Assembly: GCA_024867545.1 (NCBI GenBank)
Contig: JANFNE010000058.1
Location: forward strand, 1 to 64,000
DNA length: 64,000 bases
Reading direction: 5' to 3'
Origin: Phytopythium helicoides
Taxonomy: Eukaryota > Oomycota > Peronosporomycetes > Pythiales > Pythiaceae
The notes beneath the pieces were generated by a model. That model had not been told where the DNA came from and made no database searches. It saw only the letters and a list, made by a program, of their open reading frames with translations. Below, piece after piece: positions 48,879 to 59,048 of this stretch (positions are counted from its first letter, which is position 1; every line of letters begins with the position of its first letter). The position numbers and the translations under genes are program-made.

Positions 48879-49095
48879 CTTGGTTAGAAGCAGATCACCA
48901 GTTGCTGCCCTCCATGCTGCGACTTTGAAGAGCTCCGCCGAAGGTGCTTACTGTTTTCCTTCGAGAAAGTACGATATTTGAATAATAGCCAATCAAAGAT
49001 ACGTCATGGCTATATTTTAAACCAATCGTGAGGCTTGGCGCCGTTTTTGGCGCGTAAAAGGCGTCACAACCGCTTCGAGCCGCCTCAAGACGCCC
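48879..49095. promoter_or_regulatory. Bidirectional promoter of APE2 and POLA2 with E2F-type site
   Basis: Two divergent starts are 217 bp apart. TTTGGCGC at 49046-49053 is an exact E2F/DP consensus (TTTSSCGC), and TTGGCGCC at 49035-49042 overlaps a second half-site. CCAAT elements occur near 48988 and 49021. Both genes act in DNA replication and repair, which fits cell-cycle control by E2F. Confidence 0.55.
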
Positions 49096-51576
49096 ATGGA
49101 GCACGAGGCCGCCGCGATCCGCGCGGCATTCGCGGCCTGCAACTTGGAGGTCGAGACCGATGCGCTGGGTGCGTGCGTGACGCTGTGCAGCGAGCTGTCG
49201 CTGTCTCCGGACGAGTTCGCGGCGCAGTGGGACGCCTACTCGATGAACAACCAGCTGGCTGGCGCCGCGGACCGCGACAACCTCGTGGGTTTTCGCTCGA
49301 GTGTCGTGCAGCAGAGAGCCAAGGCCGCCAAGAGCTCGAGCTCGTCGGGCGCGGGGATCGCGCAGAAGCGCCGCTTTAACAAGATGAGCGCGAGCCAAGG
49401 CGTGCCAGACAAGCTCGACTCGATCTACAGCATGCGCTCGCCCGAGCCCAAGAGCGCCAGACCATTCGCCAGCCCGCCCAGCGCCAACAAGGTGCAGCGC
49501 ACCAACGGACTCTTCTCACCGTCGTACGTGTGATGCGCCACGTTGAGAGATTACTCGTTGCTGACGTTTAATTGTTTGGAATGGGCTGTAGATCGCTGCA
49601 ATCACCACCGGGCAATACGTACGAGCAGCGCACGGATGCAGGCAAAGTAGTGTCCGAGTTCAATGCCCACCTAAAGAAGGAGGTGGGGATGCACGACGCC
49701 GACGAGGCCGTCCTTGCCAAAGTGGATGTGCCCTACCCGGAGCGAAACCTCGGCGCGAACATCTCCTTCATGTACACGCCGCCGTTCCAGCGCGCCATTG
49801 CACTGGACGAGCAACTTACCGAGTACGAAGAGCTCGTAAAGACGCATTACAAGCTCGAAGAGCTCAAGGCAGTGGGTGATCCGTCTCCCGCCCAGGTAAC
49901 TGTGGTCGGCCGCATCGTTTGCGAGGCCGCAGAGGGCAAGCTGAACCCAAGCGTCGTCCAGCTTGAGGGCTCGCGCAAAACCTGCGGTGGCCAACGTGTC
50001 CTATTGGATTTGAGCAATGTGCCTAGCTTCCAGATCTTCCCCGGCAAGGTACCTTCACATTTGTTCCTATCCAATTCGCGCTCTCTTGAAAGTAGGCTGA
50101 CATCATCGTAGATTGTTGCCCTAGAGGGAATCTTTCCAGACATTCGATCGCCCATGGCTGTCAAGCGCTTCCTGGAGGTTTGTCCCGATCAGATGAATAT
50201 TGATAGCACTTTCACTAATGCTCGATTGCAAAATACAGCCGATTCCTGCCCCAGTGCCTACATCTAAGAAGGCTGAAATCAGAGAGATTCAGAGTGCCAA
50301 TGGTGGAAAGCCGCTTCGTGTGGTGACGGCGTGTGGGCCATTCACGACAACCAACAACGTTGAATATCTTCCACTCAACGATCTCCTAGAGATTGTCGCG
50401 AACCAGAAGCCTGACGTCCTCATTCTGGTGTGCACGACGCGATGTTTTATGGCTATGGTTGGCGACCAGTGAACTAAAAGCTTCCTTGCTGCTAGGTTGG
50501 TCCTTTCATCGACACGATGCATTCCATGTTCCAGGATGGTCTTGTTGAGTACGACGGCATGATGGTCAGCTTCGAGGACGTATTCTTGCTCAAAGGTACG
50601 CAATATGAGAAACCTCAACCTTGGTGTCGTTCTAATCAGACGGAATTCCATTGGCACAGTCATGGCCCGACTGAACAACATCATGTCGAAGTTCACGACG
50701 CTTCAAGTCATTCTCGTCCCCTCCCTGAGAGACGCCAACCACGACTATGTGTACCCGCAACCACCGTTCAATAAGAAGAAAGCCTGCGAAGCCTTTGAGT
50801 CGCCCGAGTACGCCAAGGTGAGCCGAATATTTGTTTTGTACTGAGTGATATCGATCACTAAAGTCATTTGCAGCGAGTTCATATGATGCCGAATCCGTGC
50901 ACGTTCTCCATCAACGGCGTCGTATTCGGAACGTCTTCGCTGGACATTGTTGTCCAACTCAGCTCCAATGAGCTTCATCGGTAGGATTGTGGTGTTTCCA
51001 AAGTATGAACTATTGGTCAAGAAAAATAGCTCACACCCTTTCGTCTGCAAATGCAGCGCTCAGTCTCGAGACCAGAACCGACTTCTCCGTCTCTGCGAAC
51101 AAGTCGTCGACCAGCGAAGGTAATATTGTATTTCCCTCTTCTGCGTGCGATTCTAAGCGTTTAACCTTTCTTAACCTTTCAATTGCTTCCACAGCTACTA
51201 TCCCATCTTCCCGCCACCTCCAAGCAGCGGCGCACCGCTGGACCTGAGGTTCATGAAGAATTTTCAGTTCGAGGAAACGCCAGACATACTGTTGTTGCCT
51301 TCAATCCTGAACCGCTTCTGTGGGGTACGCATATTGGAGCGCACCTTGATTAAATCGTGGTTGTGATTCTAACGTGCTTGTTTACATTTTGATGCACAGC
51401 GCGTGAAAGACTCGATCTGCGTCAATCCAGGACAGCTGTGCAAGGGCGAGTCGGGTGGCACGTTCGCAGTCGTCACTGTTCTGCCGCTTCCCTCGGACAA
51501 GCTGGACGCGACTCCGGGTGAAGAGATTGGCCACTTCGTGCCCGATCGCACATTTGTCGAGATAAAGCGCATCTAA
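49096..51576 (+). CDS. POLA2: DNA polymerase alpha B subunit, ten exons
   Basis: Exons 49096-49523, 49592-50048, 50112-50177, 50239-50427, 50496-50595, 50660-50817, 50874-50980, 51057-51119, 51195-51324 and 51400-51576 give 624 residues; introns 61-75 bp. Residues 1-80 form the helical N-terminal domain, a Ser/Lys linker follows, then an OB fold (AQVTVVGRIVCEAAEGKLNPSV) and the inactive calcineurin-like phosphatase domain (VVTACGPFT, DVLILVGPFID, VILVPSLRDANHDYVYPQPPF, FCG/RVKDSICVNPGQL, GTFAVVTVLPLP). The usual metal ligands are replaced, as in all B subunits. It tethers primase and polymerase alpha for lagging-strand priming. The sixth exon acceptor at 50659 restores frame and homology where a nearer AG does not. 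Confidence 0.95.
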
Positions 51577-51717
51577 ATTCCATCGATGGTGCAGCTCTTG
51601 CAGCCTGCCTTGATAGTGTAGCCATATATTGCCTTGTATCTCTTTTTTACGGTAAAAAGTCGGAGCTCCTCGTAAGAAAGCGCCGACGCTGAAACTGCCC
51701 CAGCTTGTCGAGGAGCC

Positions 51718-53597
51718 ATGTCGACGGGCGATGGAGCTGCTCGCGCCTCCAGGAGCCTCAACGGCTCAACTAGCTCCGTTGGTAGCAACAATAGCGGGGA
51801 AGCGAGTGCAGTCGCGTCTGGGTGCGTAGCTTTTGCTTTGGTTGCAAGTGAAGGACTCGCGGTCTAACGTAAAATCCGGTGGTGTGCCACAGAGACTCAA
51901 AGGAGCGGGTGCTAGCGCGCATCAAGCACAATTTTTATCTCGAGACGCAGAGTTTCAAGCAGCGAATTAACGATGCGACAGAGGAGGCTGTTCGGGCAAA
52001 GGACAAGGTGGATGCGCTGCAAGAGTCCGTGATCAAGTGGAAGAAGCGTTGCGCCAAGCTGCAGCACCGACTGGAAGAAAAGGAAGAAGCGATGGCGCGC
52101 TTGCAGCAGCGGCAGGACGTGCAGTTTCCTCTGCTTTTCGACGAAACGTTGCGAAGTGTTCAAACGCACATGGATAACCAGAGTGATGACCTTGGTTCCA
52201 TCACAGTGAGTTTTTCATCCATGATGCATCCTTTTTCGTGATTCTACTTGTACCCTGACAACGGATATCACTGCAGCCTCTTTCTTCCCACTCTGTAGCC
52301 AGCAGAAAGCCACGTTCTGGTGTTGATGCCGACGATCGTGTGCATGAATATGAGCAGCAGGTCGCCGCTCTCTACGAGGAACTTGACCAGGAGAAGCAGC
52401 GAACTACGATGCTCAATGAGTGTCTACAGGAGCAAAAATCGGAGAAGCACAAGTATATGAAAGCCTGCAAGCGCCTCAAGCAAGAGTTGCAAGCAGTAAA
52501 AGATAGCGGACTCAGCCAAATGCTTGCTGACATGGAGGCCAAGTGCGCGTTGTTGGAGCAAGAAAAACAGTGCCTCACTGAAAGTCTGCAGCAAGAGCAG
52601 GCAAAGGTACAGTTCTCAGTTAAGACTTCATTGAGATCACCATTGGAAGTTAATCGGTTGTGCATTGGTTTGTGCTTCAGGTTCGTGGACAAGAGGAAGA
52701 ACGTGACGAGTTGTTGGACACAATTGGGCAGATACAAAATCAACTCGCGCAGTCGCAAGGTGAGTACATTACATTTCTAGAGAACTGTTATTATCATTGT
52801 TCTGATCCACTCCATTTCCGTAAAGATGTGGTAGAAGCAAAAGATGTCGACATTCAGCGACTGCGAAACCAAATACGAGAGCAGCAAATAGCAATGGAGA
52901 ACTTGCAAGCTGATCTTCAGGATTCAAGGCATCGACTTACTCATTTTGATAACCCTACAGCGGCGGACTTGGAGGAGAAGGTAAGGTGGCGATGATACTA
53001 CGGATGCGAGCCATGGGATTTATCTAACGCTTTTTTTTTCTTTCTTTCTTTTTTTTTGCGTGGATGTTCGTAGCTGGGGCTTGTAACTCATTCATTGCGG
53101 GTCGAGCAAAATCGTTCCAAGACCCTGGAGACCGAGTTGAGCCAAATCAAAGATCTGAATGCTCAGCTACTCGGTAGGCTCGAAGAAATATCCAATCAAA
53201 AGGTTGGTGGCGAAGATTTGGTGCAGGGCTGTAGCTGCTCAACAGTATTTCAGTCTCTCTATTCTCGAGTGAGTTTTCGCGGCAGCACGATGAAAGAAGT
53301 TTGTCCACAGTTGCTGACGCTATGCCTGTGGTTTTGTAGACCCGCGAGATCAATCGCAAGCTACGAGCCCTACTTACAGTTCTCGAATACTACACTGAAA
53401 CAGAGACCGTCGACATGTCCCTGCTTGACGATCTGCGATGGCCCAACACAGAGGATACCACTTCAATCAGAGATGTCGACACTTTGTCTATTTCCCAAAA
53501 AGAGCTCAAAGAGGCAGAGATGCTTGTCGATAGGCTGCAGCATTCGACCGAGGAGTTGCTCGCGCGCGCCATGGGCTCGGCGTGCGCACTGCAATAG
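51718..53597 (+). CDS. Coiled-coil protein of unknown function, seven exons
   Basis: Exons 51718-51821, 51893-52205, 52277-52606, 52681-52759, 52826-52980, 53074-53202 and 53340-53597 give 455 residues; introns 66-137 bp. Residues 1-35 are Ser/Gly/Asn-rich; from about 37 to 440 the protein is almost entirely heptad coiled coil (e.g. KQRINDATEEAVRAKDKVDAL, HEYEQQVAALYEELDQEKQ, DIQRLRNQIREQQIAMENL). No other domain is seen. Possible roles include centrosomal, flagellar or tethering functions, but nothing in the sequence decides between them. It follows POLA2 by 141 bp. Confidence 0.8.
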
Positions 53598-53768
53598 TCC
53601 AATGACACAGGTTATTTACTCCAATGAGCCTTTCCACTATCGAGGCGCCTAAATCACTACTAACACATGAAAACACAAGATTTCCACTACCTTAGGAGCA
53701 TCATCGTTCATTCGAATTCGACAGCAATATATCGCATCACCAAGTGACATCCCGAATTGCGCGCCGCT

Positions 53769-54467
53769 ATGAATCGCTTGGGCAGTGCAGCGATCGCCGT
53801 CGTGCTCATTGCGCTCTACCACGGGCTGATCTACTCCGGTCCTACATCTCGACCCGCTCCTCGCCTCCAGCTCACGTACTTCAGCGGCGCCGGACGCGGA
53901 GAGCTGTCTCGGCTCGTCCTCTCGTTCGGCGGCGTCGACTTTGACGACAACCGACTCACCGGCGAGCAGTTCCGGGAGCTCAAGCCATCACTGCCGCTCG
54001 GCCAAGTGCCTGTGCTCAGCGTCGATGGCGTCACGTACTCGCAGAGCATGGCGATCACGCGCTACGCAGCCAAGCTGACGGGTCTGTACCCGACGGACCC
54101 GCTCGAGTGCTTGCGCGTGGACATGATCTCCGAGTCGCTCGTGGACGTGCGGGCGTCGCTGTCCGAGATCATGTACCGAGTGAAGGACCCGGAGGAGAAG
54201 GCAGAGAAGAGCAAGAAGCTAACGGAGGAGTTGGTGCCGAAGACGATGCGGCTTCTTGAGAGCTTTGTGCGGGGCGATTTCTTTCTCGGTGACGCGCGTC
54301 CGAGCTACGCCGACCTCTTCCTGTTTGACCTAGTGACCAACGCGCTGACGCCAAATATGCCCGAGTTTTCGATCTCGGCGTACCCGAAGCTCTCGGCGCT
54401 GGTTGAGAACGTGGCGACACACCCGAACATTGCTGCGTACCTCGCCAAGCACAAGAAGGACGCATAG
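53769..54467 (+). CDS. Glutathione S-transferase with N-terminal membrane anchor, left arm of inverted repeat
   Basis: 232 residues from ATG 53769. An N-terminal hydrophobic segment (SAAIAVVLIALYHGLIYSG) anchors or secretes it. The thioredoxin-like GST N-domain follows (PRLQLTYFSGAGRGELSRLVL, VPVLSVDGVTYSQSMAITRYAAKL), then the all-helical C-domain (GDFFLGDARPSYADLFLFDLVT). The Tyr in LTYF and the Gln-Ser in YSQS match sigma-like GSTs. It conjugates glutathione to electrophiles. From 53856 onward the DNA is identical to the mirrored copy at 55921-56532; the first 87 bp (signal/anchor) are clearly diverged. Confidence 0.93.
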   Translation: MNRLGSAAIAVVLIALYHGLIYSGPTSRPAPRLQLTYFSGAGRGELSRLVLSFGGVDFDDNRLTGEQFRELKPSLPLGQVPVLSVDGVTYSQSMAITRYAAKLTGLYPTDPLECLRVDMISESLVDVRASLSEIMYRVKDPEEKAEKSKKLTEELVPKTMRLLESFVRGDFFLGDARPSYADLFLFDLVTNALTPNMPEFSISAYPKLSALVENVATHPNIAAYLAKHKKDA

Positions 54468-55174
54468 GTGTTTCCTAACAGTCAAAGGGCAAGCAAGTGA
54501 GCGCTCGTCAGGGTCGGGTTTGTCGGAATGGACTACTGCTGCGCGTGCGTTGCATTGCGTCAAGGAGTAGAATGGGAGGCGTGTTGATGATTATGCGAAT
54601 CGCTTTTGCATTGTATTTACAGTCTATCCAGATAGCTGTAGTGCATTTGGCCCGCTGAGTAGGTCGTGGGTTGACATTGACCCGACTGTATCTGCGATCC
54701 GTCCTTACTTCTTCTGCTTCTCCAGGTAGGCAGTGATCGCAGGAAATTCCTTCACGCTCGTCGTGATGGCCACCAGTTTCGGGTATGTCTTCGCGTCCAA
54801 TTCGAATGACGGATCCACGAGCTGGACCATGTTGGTGGCGAAGTCGAACAGGTGGAAGTCCGCGAGCGACACCTTGTCGCCGAGGAAGAATTTGCCCAAT
54901 ACGAATCCCTCGAGCACGCCGAGCGTCTTGGGGAGCGACTCCGCGAGGAACTTCTCGGACTTCTCCTCCTTCTCCGCTTCGTCCTCTACGAAGTATTTGA
55001 TGACAACTATCAGATCGAAGAGCTCGGCGAGTGAATCGACAGCCATGTCGACGCGCAGTGCCTGCAGCGAGTCATCTGGGTATACTCCAGCGAGTTTGGC
55101 AGCGTAGCGAGCAAGTATCGTATAAATCTCAGTAACGCACCTAGCAGCTCGTGGACTGCAATTTGCTTACGCTG
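53856..55174 (+). repeat. Large inverted repeat, left arm (1319 bp)
   Basis: Every coordinate p in this arm matches 110388-p in the right arm; all derived frames mirror without any indel. It holds most of a full GST plus a truncated GST on the other strand. Confidence 0.95.
54705..55113 (-). pseudogene. Truncated GST, left of palindrome centre
   Basis: Residues match the C-terminal two thirds of a GST (ARYAAKLAGVYPDDSLQALRVDM, GKFFLGDKVSLADFHLFDF). The N-terminal thioredoxin-like half is missing because the sequence runs into the palindrome spacer. The first ATG (55046) lies inside the C-domain. Confidence 0.85.
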
Positions 55175-55213
55175 GAATTACAGCTGTTCTGTGGTGGGCA
55201 TTATCTTACTCAG
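55175..55213. other. 39-bp spacer of the large palindrome
   Basis: Unique sequence between the two arms, GAATTACAG...CTTACTCAG. No gene. Confidence 0.9.
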
Positions 55214-56532
55214 CAGCGTAAGCAAATTGCAGTCCACGAGCTGCTAGGTGCGTTACTGAGATTTATACGATACTTGCTCGCTACGCTGCCAAACTCGCTG
55301 GAGTATACCCAGATGACTCGCTGCAGGCACTGCGCGTCGACATGGCTGTCGATTCACTCGCCGAGCTCTTCGATCTGATAGTTGTCATCAAATACTTCGT
55401 AGAGGACGAAGCGGAGAAGGAGGAGAAGTCCGAGAAGTTCCTCGCGGAGTCGCTCCCCAAGACGCTCGGCGTGCTCGAGGGATTCGTATTGGGCAAATTC
55501 TTCCTCGGCGACAAGGTGTCGCTCGCGGACTTCCACCTGTTCGACTTCGCCACCAACATGGTCCAGCTCGTGGATCCGTCATTCGAATTGGACGCGAAGA
55601 CATACCCGAAACTGGTGGCCATCACGACGAGCGTGAAGGAATTTCCTGCGATCACTGCCTACCTGGAGAAGCAGAAGAAGTAAGGACGGATCGCAGATAC
55701 AGTCGGGTCAATGTCAACCCACGACCTACTCAGCGGGCCAAATGCACTACAGCTATCTGGATAGACTGTAAATACAATGCAAAAGCGATTCGCATAATCA
55801 TCAACACGCCTCCCATTCTACTCCTTGACGCAATGCAACGCACGCGCAGCAGTAGTCCATTCCGACAAACCCGACCCTGACGAGCGCTCACTTGCTTGCC
55901 CTTTGACTGTTAGGAAACACCTATGCGTCCTTCTTGTGCTTGGCGAGGTACGCAGCAATGTTCGGGTGTGTCGCCACGTTCTCAACCAGCGCCGAGAGCT
56001 TCGGGTACGCCGAGATCGAAAACTCGGGCATATTTGGCGTCAGCGCGTTGGTCACTAGGTCAAACAGGAAGAGGTCGGCGTAGCTCGGACGCGCGTCACC
56101 GAGAAAGAAATCGCCCCGCACAAAGCTCTCAAGAAGCCGCATCGTCTTCGGCACCAACTCCTCCGTTAGCTTCTTGCTCTTCTCTGCCTTCTCCTCCGGG
56201 TCCTTCACTCGGTACATGATCTCGGACAGCGACGCCCGCACGTCCACGAGCGACTCGGAGATCATGTCCACGCGCAAGCACTCGAGCGGGTCCGTCGGGT
56301 ACAGACCCGTCAGCTTGGCTGCGTAGCGCGTGATCGCCATGCTCTGCGAGTACGTGACGCCATCGACGCTGAGCACAGGCACTTGGCCGAGCGGCAGTGA
56401 TGGCTTGAGCTCCCGGAACTGCTCGCCGGTGAGTCGGTTGTCGTCAAAGTCGACGCCGCCGAACGAGAGGACGAGCCGAGACAGCTCTCCGCGTCCGGCA
56501 CCGCTGAAGTACGTGAGCTGGAGGCGAGGAGC
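55214..56532 (-). repeat. Large inverted repeat, right arm (1319 bp)
   Basis: Reverse complement of 53856-55174 with no detected mismatch in the frames compared. Confidence 0.95.
55275..55683 (+). pseudogene. Truncated GST, right of palindrome centre
   Basis: Mirror copy of 54705-55113 with identical protein, also lacking the glutathione-binding N-domain. Confidence 0.85.
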
Positions 56533-56619
56533 AGTTGGAAGCGGTGGGTTGGAGTACAGCGACCCAAGGTAGAAGGCGACGAACGCCGTGAGGATCGGCG
56601 CAATGCTCCAGCGGCTCAT
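55921..56619 (-). CDS. Glutathione S-transferase with N-terminal membrane anchor, right arm of inverted repeat
   Basis: 232 residues from ATG 56619, same length as the left-arm gene. The N-terminal anchor (RWSIAPILTAFVAFYLGSLYS) differs from the left gene, while from PRLQLTYF to the stop the two proteins are identical. The N-domain (VPVLSVDG, YSQSMAITRYAAKL) and C-domain (GDFFLGDARPSYADL) are complete. An upstream ATG at 56682 would add 21 residues before the anchor. Role as for the left copy. Confidence 0.92.
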   Translation of the reverse strand: MSRWSIAPILTAFVAFYLGSLYSNPPLPTAPRLQLTYFSGAGRGELSRLVLSFGGVDFDDNRLTGEQFRELKPSLPLGQVPVLSVDGVTYSQSMAITRYAAKLTGLYPTDPLECLRVDMISESLVDVRASLSEIMYRVKDPEEKAEKSKKLTEELVPKTMRLLESFVRGDFFLGDARPSYADLFLFDLVTNALTPNMPEFSISAYPKLSALVENVATHPNIAAYLAKHKKDA

Positions 56620-56682
56620 GGCGTCTGCTCGGATTTGAAAGTGCCGATCACTTGCCACGTCACTTTGGGATCTAATGTCCAT

Positions 56683-56984
56683 GAATTGCTAGCCTCCCGT
56701 ATCTAGCTCCGGGTTTGGACAATCACGCGGGGGCGTTGACATGTCTCCCATCCGCTTCCGGCAAACCCCGCACACTCACCAGCACAACCAAGAGCTCAGC
56801 AACTTCAGGAGCAGCATTTGATTATGTCGGTGGTGGCCAAGTGATGCGTTTGGGCAGCAAATAACGTCGACGCAAAGCGTTAGTCGTGGCAAGTAATGTC
56901 TGATTGAATTCCTCTTGTGATAGCTACACTTTGTTTTGCCTGTGCTATCCGTAGGGAAGTGCTGTGGGCCTGAGGTACTCAGAC
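56683..56984. other. Intergenic region between GST genes
   Basis: No supported gene. Marks the return to unique sequence right of the palindrome. Confidence 0.5.
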
Positions 56985-57587
56985 TTAGTTCTTCTGGGCG
57001 AGGTAGGAGGCAATGCCGGGCAGCTCCTGGACACGCTCGACGATCGCCGCAAGCTTCGGGTACTCTCCGATGGCGCAGCCCGGGAAGGTAGTCTCGAGCA
57101 TGTTGACCACAACGTCAAAGAGCATGACATCGGCGAGCGTCACGTTCTCGCCAAGGAAGTAGTTGCCCTGGACCAAGCCATCGAGCCTGACAAGGGTGTA
57201 GGGCAAGGCTCCACTGAGGAACGTGTTCGTCTTCTGCGCCTTGACAGCCTCATCCTTCTCGCTGTAGAAGATGTCGAAGATTACGGGGATAAGGTCAAGG
57301 AACACGTCGACGATCATGTCGACGCGGAACGCCTGGAGCGCGTCAGTGGGGTAGATGCCAGCCAGCTTGGCGACGTAGCGTGCCATAGCGATACTCTGTG
57401 AGTACTCGACGCCGTCGACCTCGAGCACTGGGATCTGACCGATAGGTAGCGTGTGCTTGATGCCTGGGAGTTGTGCGCGAGTGATCGTCTCGTCAACGAA
57501 CGGAATGCCGCCATAGTGGAGGATCAAGCGGGTGAGCTCGCCGCGAGCAGCAAAGTTGTAGTACAGGAGCTTGAGCTGAGGAGCCAT
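56985..57587 (-). CDS. Glutathione S-transferase, cytosolic
   Basis: 200 residues, single exon, from MAPQLKLLYYNFAARGELTRLIL. The N-domain carries IPVLEVDGVEYSQSIAMARYVAKLAG and the C-domain carries GNYFLGENVTLADVMLFDV. The catalytic Tyr of the YY motif and YSQS are present. It is more distant from the palindrome GSTs than those are from each other. It is the second of three same-strand GSTs ending the cluster. Confidence 0.93.
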   Translation of the reverse strand: MAPQLKLLYYNFAARGELTRLILHYGGIPFVDETITRAQLPGIKHTLPIGQIPVLEVDGVEYSQSIAMARYVAKLAGIYPTDALQAFRVDMIVDVFLDLIPVIFDIFYSEKDEAVKAQKTNTFLSGALPYTLVRLDGLVQGNYFLGENVTLADVMLFDVVVNMLETTFPGCAIGEYPKLAAIVERVQELPGIASYLAQKN

Positions 57588-58015
57588 GGCGCTGGGAAGT
57601 TGCTGGGTTGTCCAGGAGACGGAAACTTGGAGAATGAGCTTCGCAGAGTACTCATCGCGTTGCCCCGATCTATCGACTCAGTAAGAGCACGTACGCCACC
57701 ATCAATGCAGCGCTAGCATATTGCGGAGCGATGATTATCCAAGCTGTCGGCTCCATGGTGCGGATTGGATAAACTGTTAGCTTCAACATACGGTACTACT
57801 TCGCCAAGGTGGCACCTCACGATGGATCTTGCAGCTAGAGTAACTCGACCATAGCAACACAACCAGGAGATGCTTGCTGCGCCAACCATTCCTGATCTTC
57901 CCCCCACACACCCCGAAAACGCTCACGCAATAAAATCACTCGATCCAGTGCGAGCAGCACGAAATCCATCGCATTAGCAGTTACGTACTTCGTTCTGCTG
58001 ATGTCTAATTCGTCT
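57588..58015. other. Intergenic region between GST genes
   Basis: 428 bp; no supported gene. A CCAAG/CATGGTGCGGATTGG segment near 57749 contains a reverse CCAAT element. Confidence 0.45.
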
Positions 58016-58612
58016 TTAGTTCTTGAGATAGGCAGCGACCGCTGGCAGCGCCTCCACATTTGCCACGATTCCCGCAAGCTTCGGGTACGCGTTCAAGTCG
58101 AAGTCCGGGAACGTCGTCTTGATCTTGTTGGTGATAACGTCGAAGACCTGGAAGTCCGAGAGCGCCACGTCGTCTCCAAGGAAGAACTTGCCTTGCACGA
58201 GGCCCTCAAGCACCTTGAGCGCCTTTGGGAGCGTCTCTTCCAGGAACTTCTTGGACTTCTCGGCCTTGACAGCCTCGTCCTTCTCGCGGAAGCGAATGTC
58301 GCCCAGCGGAGGGTCGATGTCGCCAAACGTGTCAGCGATCATGTCGACGCGCAGCGCTTGCAGCGGGTCCGTGGGGTACAACCCGGAGAGCTTGGCGGCG
58401 TAGCGCGCGATCGCAATGCTCTGCGTGTACACGACACCGTCGACCTCGAGTACGGGCACCTGACCCAGCGGCAGCGTCGGCTTGAGCTCGCTAAACTGGG
58501 CAAAATCGATGCGGTGGTCCTCGAACGCGATACCGCCGTAGTGGAGGACGAGACGAGTGAGCTCCGCGCGACCAGCGCCTTTGAAGTACGTGAGCTTGAG
58601 CTGCGGGGCCAT
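58016..58612 (-). CDS. Glutathione S-transferase, cytosolic
   Basis: 198 residues from MAPQLKLTYFKGAGRAELTRLVL. N-domain VPVLEVDGVVYTQSIAIARYAAKL; C-domain GKFFLGDDVALSDFQVFDV. The truncated GSTs at the palindrome centre resemble this gene most (GKFFLGDxVxLxDFxxFD), so it may be related to their parent. The frame extends upstream without another ATG, so 58612 is the start. Single exon. Confidence 0.93.
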   Translation of the reverse strand: MAPQLKLTYFKGAGRAELTRLVLHYGGIAFEDHRIDFAQFSELKPTLPLGQVPVLEVDGVVYTQSIAIARYAAKLSGLYPTDPLQALRVDMIADTFGDIDPPLGDIRFREKDEAVKAEKSKKFLEETLPKALKVLEGLVQGKFFLGDDVALSDFQVFDVITNKIKTTFPDFDLNAYPKLAGIVANVEALPAVAAYLKN

Positions 58613-59048
58613 CTTGGTGTCGACGAAGTGGTCTTGAGCTGGCGGGGGCAAATCGAAGAGTGAGGCAGTGCCATTTGCATCCACCAACCGCTTCAGATCG
58701 ATTGTTCTAGACGCCTCAACAGCAACAGGCAAAGCATAACAGCCCGCCCGCCACGCGGCGCATCGTTGAGATGCAATTGCGCGTCCCGGCGTTGGAGAGG
58801 AGATGCGGCGGTGCGTATCCTACATGATCTCATCCCTTTATAATTAGTGATTAGCATTTATCCGTACAAATGATTACCATATCAATACATACAACAAGGG
58901 AAGTGGATAGTGATATATAATGTAGTCCCATTATCCGGACCTTTGTATCATCACAATCGACGGCACCACCAAAGTCAAGTGAGCAAAATGACCAAACAGC
59001 AAACGCCATGGACTGAGTGAAGGACACGGTCAATGTGGATTCACACGT
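58613..59048. other. Intergenic region between GST genes
   Basis: 436 bp, AT-richer near 58850-58950; no gene supported. Confidence 0.45.
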
